64,000 bases of DNA, from the NCBI GenBank assembly GCA_963800725.1, contig CAWDCE010000007.1, positions 62,001-126,000 on the forward strand. The letters are read 5' to 3'. Numbering within the stretch: position 1 is the stretch's first letter; each line of letters starts with the position of its first letter. Shown here in pieces: positions 28,164 to 35,728 of the stretch. The notes under the pieces are model-generated. The model was not told the DNA's origin. It saw only the letters and a list, made by a program, of their open reading frames with translations, and did not search any database. The translations under genes were made by a program, and so were the position numbers. The stretch is from Bog-473 sp963800725. GTDB lineage: Bacteria; Actinomycetota; Acidimicrobiia; Acidimicrobiales; RAAP-2.

Positions 28164-28943
28164 TCAGGCCAGCAGCTTGATCGTGGTGGCCAGTCCCACG
28201 GCAATGACCACCAGACGCAGGGAATTTGCCGAAATGGACAGGGCGACCCGGGCCCCGATCCATCCCCCAAACAGGCTCCCGACGGCCAGGCAGAGCACTG
28301 CACCGACCACCAACCCGCCGTGGATGATGAAGATGATGGCGGCCACGCCGTTGACCAAGATCGACAGCACCGTGCGTAACCCGCTGGTCCGGGTGATCGA
28401 ATCGGGGAGGCACAGGCCCAAGATGGCGAGGAGGATGACCCCGAGCCCGGCCCCGAAATAACCGCCGTAGACCGAGGCCATGAACGTCGCGATCACCAGC
28501 GCCGCCGGGTGGACACGCCCGGGGTCGTCGCCGCCGCTGAGCCGGCGGCGAAGCAGGGGTTGGACCGCAAAGAGGAGGGATGCGCCCAGCACCAGCCACG
28601 GAGCCAGGGCGGTGAAGTCCGACGACGGGGTAGTGAGCAACAAGATGGCGCCGACGAGTCCGCCGGCGGCCGCCACCGGGCTCAGGCGCACGAAGCGGCG
28701 CTGTTGATCGGCGATCTCGCGGCGGAACCCCGCGGCGCTGCCGAGGTAGCCGGGCCAGACCCCGATGGTGTTGGTGATATTGGCAGTCAGGGCGGGCAGA
28801 CCGAGCGCGAGCAGGACAGGGAACGAGATGAGGCTCCCACCTCCGGCCACCCCGTTGAAGATGCCCGCACCGATTCCCGCGGCGATGAGGATGGCGATAT
28901 GGAGCGGGGTGAAGGAGATCGTCCCGACGAGCGTCGCCTCCAT
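28164..28943 (-). CDS. TSUP/TauE-SafE family permease
   Basis: This 259-residue protein has seven or eight hydrophobic segments. It has the TSUP signature GIGAGIFNGVAGGGSLISFP and the repeated half SVYGGYFGAGLGVILLAILG. The family exports or imports sulfite, sulfoacetate and other organosulfur anions across the cytoplasmic membrane. ATG 28943 lies 8 nt after a TACGCT -10 box. It is 43 nt upstream of DUF4395 on the same strand, so the two may share a transcript. Confidence 0.88.
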   Translation of the reverse strand: MEATLVGTISFTPLHIAILIAAGIGAGIFNGVAGGGSLISFPVLLALGLPALTANITNTIGVWPGYLGSAAGFRREIADQQRRFVRLSPVAAAGGLVGAILLLTTPSSDFTALAPWLVLGASLLFAVQPLLRRRLSGGDDPGRVHPAALVIATFMASVYGGYFGAGLGVILLAILGLCLPDSITRTSGLRTVLSILVNGVAAIIFIIHGGLVVGAVLCLAVGSLFGGWIGARVALSISANSLRLVVIAVGLATTIKLLA

Positions 28944-28957
28944 AGAGGATCAGCGTA
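28943..28957 (-). promoter_or_regulatory. Leaderless -10 box for the TSUP gene
   Basis: TACGCT on the minus strand (plus-strand AGCGTA, 28952-28957) lies 8 nt before the ATG at 28943. Confidence 0.4.
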
Positions 28958-28969
28958 GGAGACGGCGCC

Positions 28970-29143
28970 ATGACCGCGACGTGGTGGCCCTCGAGCGGAG
29001 CACCGGGCACCGCGCCGCGCCACGATCCCGAGCGCACCGAGGCCCATTGGACTCACGGTGGCGGTGACCGCCTACTGTGCCTGGGCGGCACTGGCGACCC
29101 GTTGGTGCGGCTTCGATTGAACCATCCCGAGAAAAGGAGCTGA
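28970..29143 (+). CDS. Possible small ORF upstream of the EthD gene
   Basis: A 57-codon frame runs from ATG 28970 to TGA 29141-29143 and ends one base before the next start codon at 29145, with that gene's GGAG inside it. The third codon positions are GC-rich, as in real genes here. The product (MTATWWPSSGAPGTAPRHDP... ending NHPEKRS) matches nothing I recognise. It could be a coupling ORF, a remnant or chance. Confidence 0.3.
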   Translation: MTATWWPSSGAPGTAPRHDPERTEAHWTHGGGDRLLCLGGTGDPLVRLRLNHPEKRS

Positions 29144-29144
29144 C

Positions 29145-29507
29145 ATGGTCAGACTGACGTGTCTGTTGCGGCGCAAGGCGGGCTTGACGCCGGCGGAGTT
29201 CCACGAGCACTGGCGCACCGTGCACGGCCCCCTCATCGCCGCCAGCCAAAGTGGCAGCCATGTGGTGCGCTACGAGCAGCACCCGCGTCCCCTCAGCGAT
29301 TACAGCGGGGAAGACGACCCGGGATTCGATGGCGTGACTGTGCAGTGGTTCGAGAGCATGGACGAGTACCGGGCCCATATGGGCGAGCCGGACTTCTCGG
29401 TGATGTGGCAGGACATCGAGACGTTCTTGGACACCGACAGCCTGCACTTCGTGCTGACCGAGCACCCCAACTTGGTGATGGGATCTGATCCGTTCCCGCT
29501 GGCCTAG
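29145..29507 (+). CDS. EthD-domain (dimeric alpha-beta barrel) protein
   Basis: This 120-residue protein begins MVRLTCLLRRKAGLTPAEFH, followed by EHWRTVHGPL, the classic EthD start, and ends with the YRAHMGEPDFSVMWQDIETF helix typical of the family. EthD-type proteins form small ferredoxin-like barrels used in degradation of ethers and other compounds; their exact chemistry varies. A strong Shine-Dalgarno (AAAAGGAG) sits 5 nt before ATG 29145, in contrast to the leaderless neighbours. Confidence 0.82.
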   Translation: MVRLTCLLRRKAGLTPAEFHEHWRTVHGPLIAASQSGSHVVRYEQHPRPLSDYSGEDDPGFDGVTVQWFESMDEYRAHMGEPDFSVMWQDIETFLDTDSLHFVLTEHPNLVMGSDPFPLA

Positions 29508-31344
29508 CTAGGCGAAGTGATCGGCCCCGCCCGCACTCGGTGCGGCGGGCAGGTCCGGCGGCGGTGCCAGCATCGGTGGCGGCGGGGCCAGGACCACGGC
29601 GATCTCGCTCGTGGTGGCGGCCTCTGTCCCCGGTTCTGGTTCGGCTGGGACCGGGACCGAGCGCAGCGTCCGGCGGATCGGCGGCATCATGGCGAGCGCC
29701 TGGCTGCGGCGCCGTTCCATGGTGGCCATCAGGTCCTGCCACTCACGAGCAGACACCCGCGCCAAGTCGTCGGGCAGGCGGCGCAAGAGGCGCTCGAGGT
29801 CGAGGCGATGATGTTCGGCAACCCCGCCCATGAAGAAGATGGTCGGCGCGGGCAGGTGGGTGTCGCCGATCGCCAGCTCGGCCAGCCTGGCCGCGGCGAC
29901 CTCGGCGTCTTGCATGAGGCCGAGTTGGTTCTGCAGTCCAGTCAGGCGGCGGGTGTAGCGGTTGGTGCGCCCGCCATAGAGCTCGCCGGTGAACTCGAGG
30001 GAGTACCGCAACCGTTTGCAGCGAATGCGCACACGGTGGAAGTCGGCCACCTTGCCGGTGCGCTTGGCCCGCCGCGCCGCTTTCATCACGGCGGTGTGCC
30101 GGGAGATGACCAGGTCGGGAACCGCCACGGTGGCGGGGAGTCGCGCCGCGGTCGAGCGGCGGAGCGGGCCTTGGCGCACCATGGTCTCCATGCCAGCGAG
30201 CAGGCGGTCCCATCGCACCGAGTCGAGGGCCGCCAGCATGTCGGCACGCGCCATGTCCCGAGCATCATCGAGCAGCAAGGAGAGATCCCGCAGCGGGTCG
30301 TGGTCATCGGAGGCAAAGACGTCGCCCCAGGCCGCCGCGGTCTTCGACATGTCCTCGAGTGCACCGATCTGCACGTCGAGGTCCCGGACGTGTCCGAGCA
30401 CGGCGGCGATCCATCCGAGCTCGGTGCGAAAGACCCCGGCGCGCACCGGCAGGACGTCGACGAAGAGGTCGAGGGCCGCCCGGAGACGCCGCGTGGCGAC
30501 GCGCATGTCGTGGAGCTCTTCGGGGTCTTCGCCGACGCGTTCCGCTCTCCTTGTCCCGCAAGACCGAGAGTTGGCGCCGAAGCACCGCGTAGGCCAGTTC
30601 GCCGAACGTGACGTCGGGGCCGACTTCGGTCGGGCCGAGATCCGGTGGGCCCGGGATCACTGCGCCCATGGCCATCAATCCAGCTTCGAACTTGGACAAG
30701 GTCGCCGGTTGGAGACCGCACGCCGCCTGGAGCTGGCGCACGATGGGTTCGAGCGTGTCTTGCCATTCGGGGAGCACTTCGACCTCGACCCGGCGCAGCT
30801 GCATTGGGCGTTGGCCCTTCCCGACCACCACCATGGTGTCGTCGAGGGCGAGCTCGGCTGCGTCAACGCCGCCCACTCGAAGAACGAAGGGGCGCCTGCG
30901 GGTACGGACCTCGAGGATCTGGCGGACGCTGCGCCGACCCGCAATGGCGTGGACCCGGCGACCGACGGCTCCTTCGGTGCCCAAACCGGCAAGGCCATCG
31001 TCGGGGAGGTCCTCGGTGACTTCGAGGCGTTGGCGCAGGCCGCCGGCCCCGGCCGAGGTCGTGTCCTTGAGCGTGATCTCGTCGTGGCGTCCCCACGACC
31101 GGGTGCGAAGCACGAATCCGGCGCGCACCATCCGCCAGTCTTGGGTATCGAGATATGAGTCGATCATCCGGCGCGGCGGGCGGGCCACGGCGGTGATGGT
31201 CAGCTGTTCATCTGCATCGATGGACAGCATGGGCAAGGTGGAGAGCCAACGCTCGACGGGACGCAGGTCCAGTGCGTCGAACTGCCACTCGATCTCAATC
31301 ATCTCGCGCCCGTTGGTGTCATTGGTTTGAGATTCGCGGGCCAT
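29508..31344 (-). CDS. CYTH-CHAD domain protein, one frameshift
   Basis: The N-terminal half (from MARESQTNDTNGREMIEIEW) is a CYTH-like triphosphate tunnel domain (VARPPRRMIDSYLDTQDWRM, FVLRTRSWG, EITLKD). The C-terminal half is a CHAD domain with the basic helices DMRVATRRLRAALDLF and VRIRCKRLRYSLEF that bind polyphosphate. The frame changes near 30541-30548 (one extra base), where KES joins AERVGEDPEELHDMRVATRR. The tail is Pro/Ala-rich. Such proteins bind or process polyphosphate and often neighbour ppk and MutT1-type genes; a NUDIX gene is divergent here, but ppk is not in the window. Confidence 0.85.
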
Positions 31345-31356
31345 GAGCCGAGGCTA
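31342..31356 (-). promoter_or_regulatory. Leaderless -10 box for the CYTH-CHAD gene
   Basis: TAGCCT on the minus strand (plus-strand AGGCTA, 31351-31356) lies 6 nt before the ATG at 31344. Confidence 0.4.
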
Positions 31357-31420
31357 CAACGCGGCGGACCGCACGGGGCTGACGATGCGAATCGGTCACG
31401 AGATCAGGCCGGCGCGGCGG

Positions 31421-31435
31421 TAGGGTGGGACCGTG
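31421..31435 (+). promoter_or_regulatory. Leaderless -10 box for the MutT-like gene
   Basis: TAGGGT (31421-31426) lies 6 nt before GTG 31433. Together with the CYTH-CHAD box it makes a compact divergent promoter region of under 90 bp. Confidence 0.4.
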
Positions 31436-31885
31436 GCACGACCCGCGGTGACGATTTCACCTCAAGTCCCGGCCGAAGTGATTCAAGCGGCGGGCGGTTT
31501 TATTGGTGCGCCGGGTCGCCGACGAGTTGCAGATCGCCATCGTGCACCGCCCCACCCAGGGCGACTGGTCCTTCCCCAAGGGCAAGCTCGAAGTGGGCGA
31601 GACCCACGAAGAAGCCGCCCAACGCGAGGTGCAAGAAGAAACGGGAATGACACGCGCCTCTTGCGTTTCGTCGGGCACACCGAATACATCGATCGCAAGG
31701 GTCGCCCCAAGGTGGTCGCCTACTGGGTCATGGCCGCCGACTCGGGGAAATTCGTCGTCAACGGAGAGGTCGACGAGCTCCGCTGGCTGGACTTTCATAG
31801 TGCTGCGGGACTCTTGTCGTATCCGAGGGACCGCGAGCTCCTGGGCGTCGTGAGCGCAGCGGACCAGGTCGAACCACTTGTCTGA
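31433..31885 (+). CDS. MutT/NUDIX hydrolase, two compensating frameshifts
   Basis: The protein starts MARPAVTISPQVPAEVIQAA. It then passes into a second frame near 31500 that carries ADELQIAIVHRPTQGDWSFP and a perfect Nudix box, GKLEVGETHEEAAQREVQEE then TGM (G-x5-E-x7-REUXEEXGU). Near 31655 it returns to the first frame for LLRFVGHTEYIDRKGRPKVV and the C-terminus. The two shifts cancel (one extra base, then one missing). About 150 residues, like the NUDIX half of MutT1 (nucleotide or diadenosine polyphosphate cleavage). It is divergent from the CYTH-CHAD gene, which fits phosphate/polyphosphate housekeeping. Confidence 0.8.
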   Translation: MARPAVTISPQVPAEVIQAAGGFIGAPGRRRVADRHRAPPHPGRLVLPQGQARSGRDPRRSRPTRGARRNGNDTRLLRFVGHTEYIDRKGRPKVVAYWVMAADSGKFVVNGEVDELRWLDFHSAAGLLSYPRDRELLGVVSAADQVEPLV

Positions 31886-31980
31886 AAATTATCGTCCGCC
31901 ACGACGTTTGGCGTTGGCGGGGGTTGGGTAAGTGAGATTCACACGATCGCCCCCCATGATCGCTGTGGCCGGTCGGGTCG

Positions 31981-32038
31981 CCCCAGCTGATGCATTGTGT
32001 GTGCCGGTTTCGGCAGGCGCGGTGAGGATCAGCTGGGG
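31981..32038. repeat. Nested inverted repeat upstream of the serine hydrolase
   Basis: CCCCAGCTGAT (31981-31991) and ATCAGCTGGGG (32028-32038) are perfect 11-bp inverted copies, and the 36-nt interval contains a second hairpin TGCCG-GTTT-CGGCA (32002-32015). It lies just upstream of the leaderless promoter of the next gene, so it is either an operator or the end of the NUDIX transcript. Confidence 0.5.
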
Positions 32039-32056
32039 TTCCCCGACCGCTCCGCG

Positions 32057-32071
32057 TAACGTGGCTGTGTG
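32057..32071 (+). promoter_or_regulatory. Leaderless -10 box for the serine hydrolase gene
   Basis: TAACGT (32057-32062) lies 6 nt before GTG 32069; no Shine-Dalgarno is present. Confidence 0.4.
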
Positions 32072-33235
32072 TCCCCCAGCGATGGTGCGCCAATCGGCGG
32101 CACCACCGACGCTGCGTTCGCCTCGGTCCGAGACACGTTCGCCGAGAATTTCGCCGAGCGCGGCGAGGTGGGCGCGTCACTCTGCGTCGTCGTAGACGGC
32201 GCCGTCGTCGTCGATCTGTGGGGCGGTTGGAGGGATCGGGAGCGACGACACCCCTGGGGCGCCGACACGCTGGTCAATGTCTTTTCGGTCGGCAAGGCGA
32301 TCGCCGCCTTGTGCGTGGCCCGACTGGTCGGCGAGGGGCTCTGTACCTTTGATGATCCGATCTCGGTGATCTGGCCCGAGTTCGCGGCACAGGACAAGGG
32401 ATCCATCTCGCTTCGCCAACTCTTGAGCCATCAAGGGGCGCTTCCGGCCATCCGGGGAGACATGGGCGATGCAGCAATCTTCGACCATGGGCTCATGGCG
32501 TCGACCCTGGCCGCGGAGGCTCCGTGGTGGGCGCCGGGCGACGCGCACGGCTACCACGTCAACACGTTCGGTTTCTTGGTGGGTGAAGTGGTGCGACGGG
32601 TCGCCGGGCGCACACTGGGCGCGGTGTTGGCCAACGAGATCGCCGGCCCTCTCGGTGCCGACTTTTTCATCGGCGTGCCGAGGGAAGAGCTTGGGCGAGT
32701 CGCGGATTTCCTCGGCATGCCTGATTCACCCGGGCCTTGGGCGGCGAAGGGCAAGTCTGAGACACAGATCATGGAGCATCACACGTACTTCAACCCACCG
32801 ACCATGTCGGGAATGGGGGTGGTCAACTCGACACGATGGCGTAGGTCAGAAATGCCCTCGACCAACGGGCACGCGAGCGCCCGGGGCATCGCGCGCCTCT
32901 ATGACGCCATGGTCCACGCGGGGACGTGGGGGATGACCCAGGTGTGTGAGTCCGCACCGCTCGCCGAAGCCGTCCGCGAAGCGGTGGACGGTCCCGACTT
33001 GGTCCTCGGACGTCCGTCGCGTTTCGGGCTCGGGTTCCAGTTGACCCAACCAGAGCGACCCCTCGGGCCCAACGCCGAGAGCTTTGGGCACTTCGGTGCG
33101 GGAGGTGCGCTGGGCTTTTGCGACCCCGTGGCGACCTTGGCTTTCGGCTACGCCATCAACACCATGGGACCCCGATGGCAGAACCCGCGGAATGCGGCAC
33201 TGATCGATGCTTGCTACCAGTGCCTCGAGATGTGA
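32069..33235 (+). CDS. Serine hydrolase, class C beta-lactamase/esterase family
   Basis: This 388-residue protein has the SxxK nucleophile motif NVFSVGKAIAAL (about residues 67-78), and YHVN (about 158) as the YxN element. The C-terminal HFGAGGALGFCDP supplies the HxG-like third motif in place of KTG. No signal peptide is visible, so it is probably a cytoplasmic family VIII carboxylesterase or transesterase rather than a periplasmic beta-lactamase. The start at GTG 32069 fits the -10 spacing. Confidence 0.85.
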   Translation: MSPSDGAPIGGTTDAAFASVRDTFAENFAERGEVGASLCVVVDGAVVVDLWGGWRDRERRHPWGADTLVNVFSVGKAIAALCVARLVGEGLCTFDDPISVIWPEFAAQDKGSISLRQLLSHQGALPAIRGDMGDAAIFDHGLMASTLAAEAPWWAPGDAHGYHVNTFGFLVGEVVRRVAGRTLGAVLANEIAGPLGADFFIGVPREELGRVADFLGMPDSPGPWAAKGKSETQIMEHHTYFNPPTMSGMGVVNSTRWRRSEMPSTNGHASARGIARLYDAMVHAGTWGMTQVCESAPLAEAVREAVDGPDLVLGRPSRFGLGFQLTQPERPLGPNAESFGHFGAGGALGFCDPVATLAFGYAINTMGPRWQNPRNAALIDACYQCLEM

Positions 33236-33399
33236 TCCCTTCGACGTTGCCGCCGGGGACCACATCTCAAGGGTGGTCATCCCCGGTGGGGCACCGGTCG
33301 CGGGTATTCTGAGGTCGAAACGCCAACTGGGGTTACACCGGTCATCGGGATGCCAGTCGTCCCGGTGCCGTGCACCACGATCACGAGGAGAGCCACACC

Positions 33400-33790
33400 A
33401 TGGTTGCCACCAACTACCCGATTCTCGACGTCTTTTGGACGATGCTCGAAATTCTTCGCGCTCTTCATCTGGATCTACCTGCTGTTCGTCGTCTTCATCG
33501 ACATCTTCCGCAGCCATGACCTCAAAGGATGGGCCAAGGCCCTGTGGGTGATCGGCATCATCATCTTCCCGCTCCTCGGTGTCTTGGTGTACCTGATCGC
33601 CCGGGGCGGCAAGATGCATGAGCGGGCGGCCCAGGCGGCCCAGGCCCAAAAGCAGGCGTTCGACTCCTACGTGCAAGAGACCGCCGGGCAGAGTTCGGCT
33701 GACCAGCTGGCCAAGCTGGCCGACCTCAAGGAAAAGGGTGTGCTGACCGACGAGGAATTCGCGGCACAAAAAGCCAAGATCCTCGCCTGA
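33400..33790 (+). CDS. PLDc_N/SHOCT small membrane protein, one frameshift
   Basis: An AGGAGAG ribosome-binding site precedes ATG 33400, which begins MVATNYPILDVFWTMLE. One extra A in the AAA run at 33449-33451 shifts the frame. After it the protein reads FFALFIWIYLLFVVFIDIF (transmembrane), SHDLKGWAKALWVIG, and IIIFPLLGVLVYLIARGGKM (second transmembrane), then an Ala/Gln-rich linker and a SHOCT motif ADLKEKGVLTDEEFAAQKAK at the end. PLDc_N/SHOCT proteins are small two-helix membrane proteins, common in actinobacteria and of unknown function. Confidence 0.78.
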
Positions 33791-33816
33791 GTCAACCCCC
33801 GGGGGGCTGACTGGCG

Positions 33817-34986
33817 TCAGCGGGTAAGCAACATGCAGCCGGCGATGGGACCACCGCCGGCGGAGACGGCGGCGACCTGAGCGTTGGCCACCTGGCGCAA
33901 TCCCGCCTGGTGGCGGAGCTGGAGCACGGCTTCGTGAAGGACCCAGTAGCCATGCATGCGGCCGGCCGAGAGTTGGCCGCCGTAGGTATTGAGCGGGAGT
34001 TCTCCATCGAGGGCGATTCGTCGTGCACCCTCGACGAATGGACCCGCCTCGCCGTCCCCGCAGATCCCGAGTGCCTCGAGCCAAGCCAAGGTCAAGAAGG
34101 TGAAGCCGTCGTAGAGCTCGGCGACGTCGATGTCCTGCGGCACGAGATCCGTGCGGCTCCACATCTGGGCGGCGGCGTCGACCGACGCCATCTTCGGATA
34201 GTCGGGGCGTTCATCCCACCCCCCTTCGCCCGAGGCGGCACCGGTGGCCTCGACCCGCACCGCGTGATGTTTGGCGTCGGGCGCGAAATCCGCACAAGAG
34301 ACGACCACGGCGATCGATCCGTCGACCGGGACATCGCAGTCATAGAGGCAGAAGGGGTCAGAGATCATGCGAGCCCCGAGATAGTCCTCCATCGTCATGG
34401 GCTGGCGATAGGCCGCCAATGGATTGAGCGCGGCGTTGCGCCGTGTGTTGACGGCGAGCCAACCGAGCTGCTCTTTGGTGGTCCCATAGAGGTACATGTG
34501 ACGGCGGCAGTGCATCGCCACCCAGTTGGCGGCCGAGTACGCGTGCATGGTCAACAGCGGGCCGATCCACTCCAGCGCAATGGCCGCTGGCGCGTCGGCC
34601 GAGGGTGCGCCACCGCGTTCGGGGACCGCGCCGCCGGCGGGGAGGATGGTGCCCCCGATCATCTGCACCGTCCGGTAGACGAGCACATGGCGCACGCCTT
34701 GTGTGCTGACCGCGCGGCACGCCGTCATGACGGGAGCGAGCAAGCCGCCGGTGTTGATCCCGTCGCCGGTCCAGCGCGGGTCGATCCCGAGTGTGGCGCA
34801 GGTCGCTTCGATCGGGGTGTCGCCAATGGACGCGATGCCGTCGATGTCGCGCATTTCGAGGCCGGCGTCGGCGACCGCCTCTCTCGTTGCGGCCGCGGTC
34901 AGGTCGATACCGGCAATGCCGCTTCGCCGACCGATCGGCGAGATGCCGATCCCCGAGATGATCGCGCCGCCATGCCCCGCCGCCAT
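33817..34986 (-). CDS. Thiolase-like lipid-transfer protein (Ltp2/SCPx type)
   Basis: This 389-residue thiolase-fold protein reads from GGAIISGIGISPIGRRSGIA to VAAVSAGGGPIAGCMLL. Where catalytic thiolases have the acyl-Cys it has NTGGLLAPV with no Cys. VAELYDGFTFLTLAWLEALG and LNTYGGQLSAGRMHGYWVLH are typical of SCPx/Ltp-type proteins. Homologues such as Ltp2 act as retro-aldolases on CoA thioesters together with a DUF35 partner. The DUF35 gene is divergent next door, supporting a complex of that kind. The substrate (steroid side chain or other acyl-CoA) is unknown. Confidence 0.82.
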   Translation of the reverse strand: MAAGHGGAIISGIGISPIGRRSGIAGIDLTAAATREAVADAGLEMRDIDGIASIGDTPIEATCATLGIDPRWTGDGINTGGLLAPVMTACRAVSTQGVRHVLVYRTVQMIGGTILPAGGAVPERGGAPSADAPAAIALEWIGPLLTMHAYSAANWVAMHCRRHMYLYGTTKEQLGWLAVNTRRNAALNPLAAYRQPMTMEDYLGARMISDPFCLYDCDVPVDGSIAVVVSCADFAPDAKHHAVRVEATGAASGEGGWDERPDYPKMASVDAAAQMWSRTDLVPQDIDVAELYDGFTFLTLAWLEALGICGDGEAGPFVEGARRIALDGELPLNTYGGQLSAGRMHGYWVLHEAVLQLRHQAGLRQVANAQVAAVSAGGGPIAGCMLLTR

Positions 34987-35029
34987 GAGCGGCCAAGCTA
35001 ATGCGCCCTCTGCCTACGATGTCGGCGTG
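34984..35029. promoter_or_regulatory. Divergent leaderless promoters for thiolase-like and DUF35 genes
   Basis: Minus strand: TAGCTT (plus AAGCTA 34995-35000) lies 8 nt before the thiolase-like ATG at 34986. Plus strand: TACGAT (35015-35020) lies 6 nt before GTG 35027. Both genes could be transcribed from this 46-bp stretch. Confidence 0.4.
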
Positions 35030-35434
35030 GTTGGCGAGCGTGCACCCCGGATCCCGCCACCGATCACCGACGCCAACCGGGCCTTTTGGACTGGCGGGGC
35101 CCAAGGCGAGCTGCTCATCTCGTACTGCGAGTCCTGCGGGCGGTGGGTCCATCCGCCGGTCGAGCGGTGCGGCGATTGCTCAGGCCCGCTTGCGGCGCGC
35201 CCGGTCAGCGGTCGAGGCACGGTCTTTACCTTCACCGTCAGCCGTCATCAGTTCAATCCTGCGGTGCCGGTGCCCTATGTCATCGCCATCGTCGAACTCG
35301 AAGAGCAAGCGGGTCTGCGCTTCACCACCGATCTGGTCGAGGTCGACATCGATGCGGTGCAGATCAACATGGCGGTCGAAGTGACGTTCGAGCAGGCCGG
35401 CGAAGCCTGGGTACCGCTGTTTCGTCCCCGCTGA
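35027..35434 (+). CDS. Zn-ribbon/OB-fold DUF35 protein
   Basis: This 135-residue protein (GTG 35027) has an N-terminal helix PPPITDANRAFW, a rubredoxin-like zinc ribbon ISYCESCGRWVHPP then VERCGDC (two CxxC pairs) and an OB-fold starting GRGTVFTFTVSRHQFN. DUF35 proteins bind acyl-CoA and partner with thiolase-like proteins, as in the Ltp2-ChsH2 aldolase. An in-frame ATG at 34985 would overlap the start of the divergent thiolase gene and is less likely given the -10 box at 35015. Confidence 0.87.
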   Translation: MVGERAPRIPPPITDANRAFWTGGAQGELLISYCESCGRWVHPPVERCGDCSGPLAARPVSGRGTVFTFTVSRHQFNPAVPVPYVIAIVELEEQAGLRFTTDLVEVDIDAVQINMAVEVTFEQAGEAWVPLFRPR

Positions 35435-35535
35435 CCCGCGGGCGCGTCGGCACGGCCGCAACCGAACACTCCTGCTCGCAGGCTCTTTTGTGCAGAGACC
35501 GAGCGGTATCGCCCATGACCTACACTGGCGCATCG

Positions 35536-35624
35536 GGAGAGGTGCGAGAGCGGCCGAATCGGATTCACTGCTAATGAATTGACCTGGGTAACCGGGTCCG
35601 AGGGTTCAAATCCCTCCCTCTCCG
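35536..35624 (+). tRNA. tRNA-Ser (anticodon GCT)
   Basis: A class II tRNA of 89 nt: acceptor GGAGAGG pairs with CCTCTCC, discriminator G. The anticodon arm is ATTCA-CTGCTAA-TGAAT with anticodon GCT, there is a long variable arm, and the T-arm is GAGGG-TTCAAAT-CCCTC. CCA is not encoded. TACACT (35521-35526) is a likely -10 box 9 nt upstream. Confidence 0.95.
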
Positions 35625-35633
35625 CTCGGGGGC

Positions 35634-35653
35634 CGGGCCCATGTCGTGGCCCG
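35634..35653 (+). terminator. Hairpin after tRNA-Ser(GCT)
   Basis: CGGGCC (35634-35639) and GGCCCG (35648-35653) pair with an 8-nt loop, 9 nt past the tRNA. There is no T-run, so it may be a processing or weak termination signal. Confidence 0.3.
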
Positions 35654-35728
35654 TACACAAAGGTCCGTCTAGTCAGGCCTGCCGTGCGCCGCCACCGTGG
35701 TGGTCACGATTGGCTCTAAGGAGAGCGC

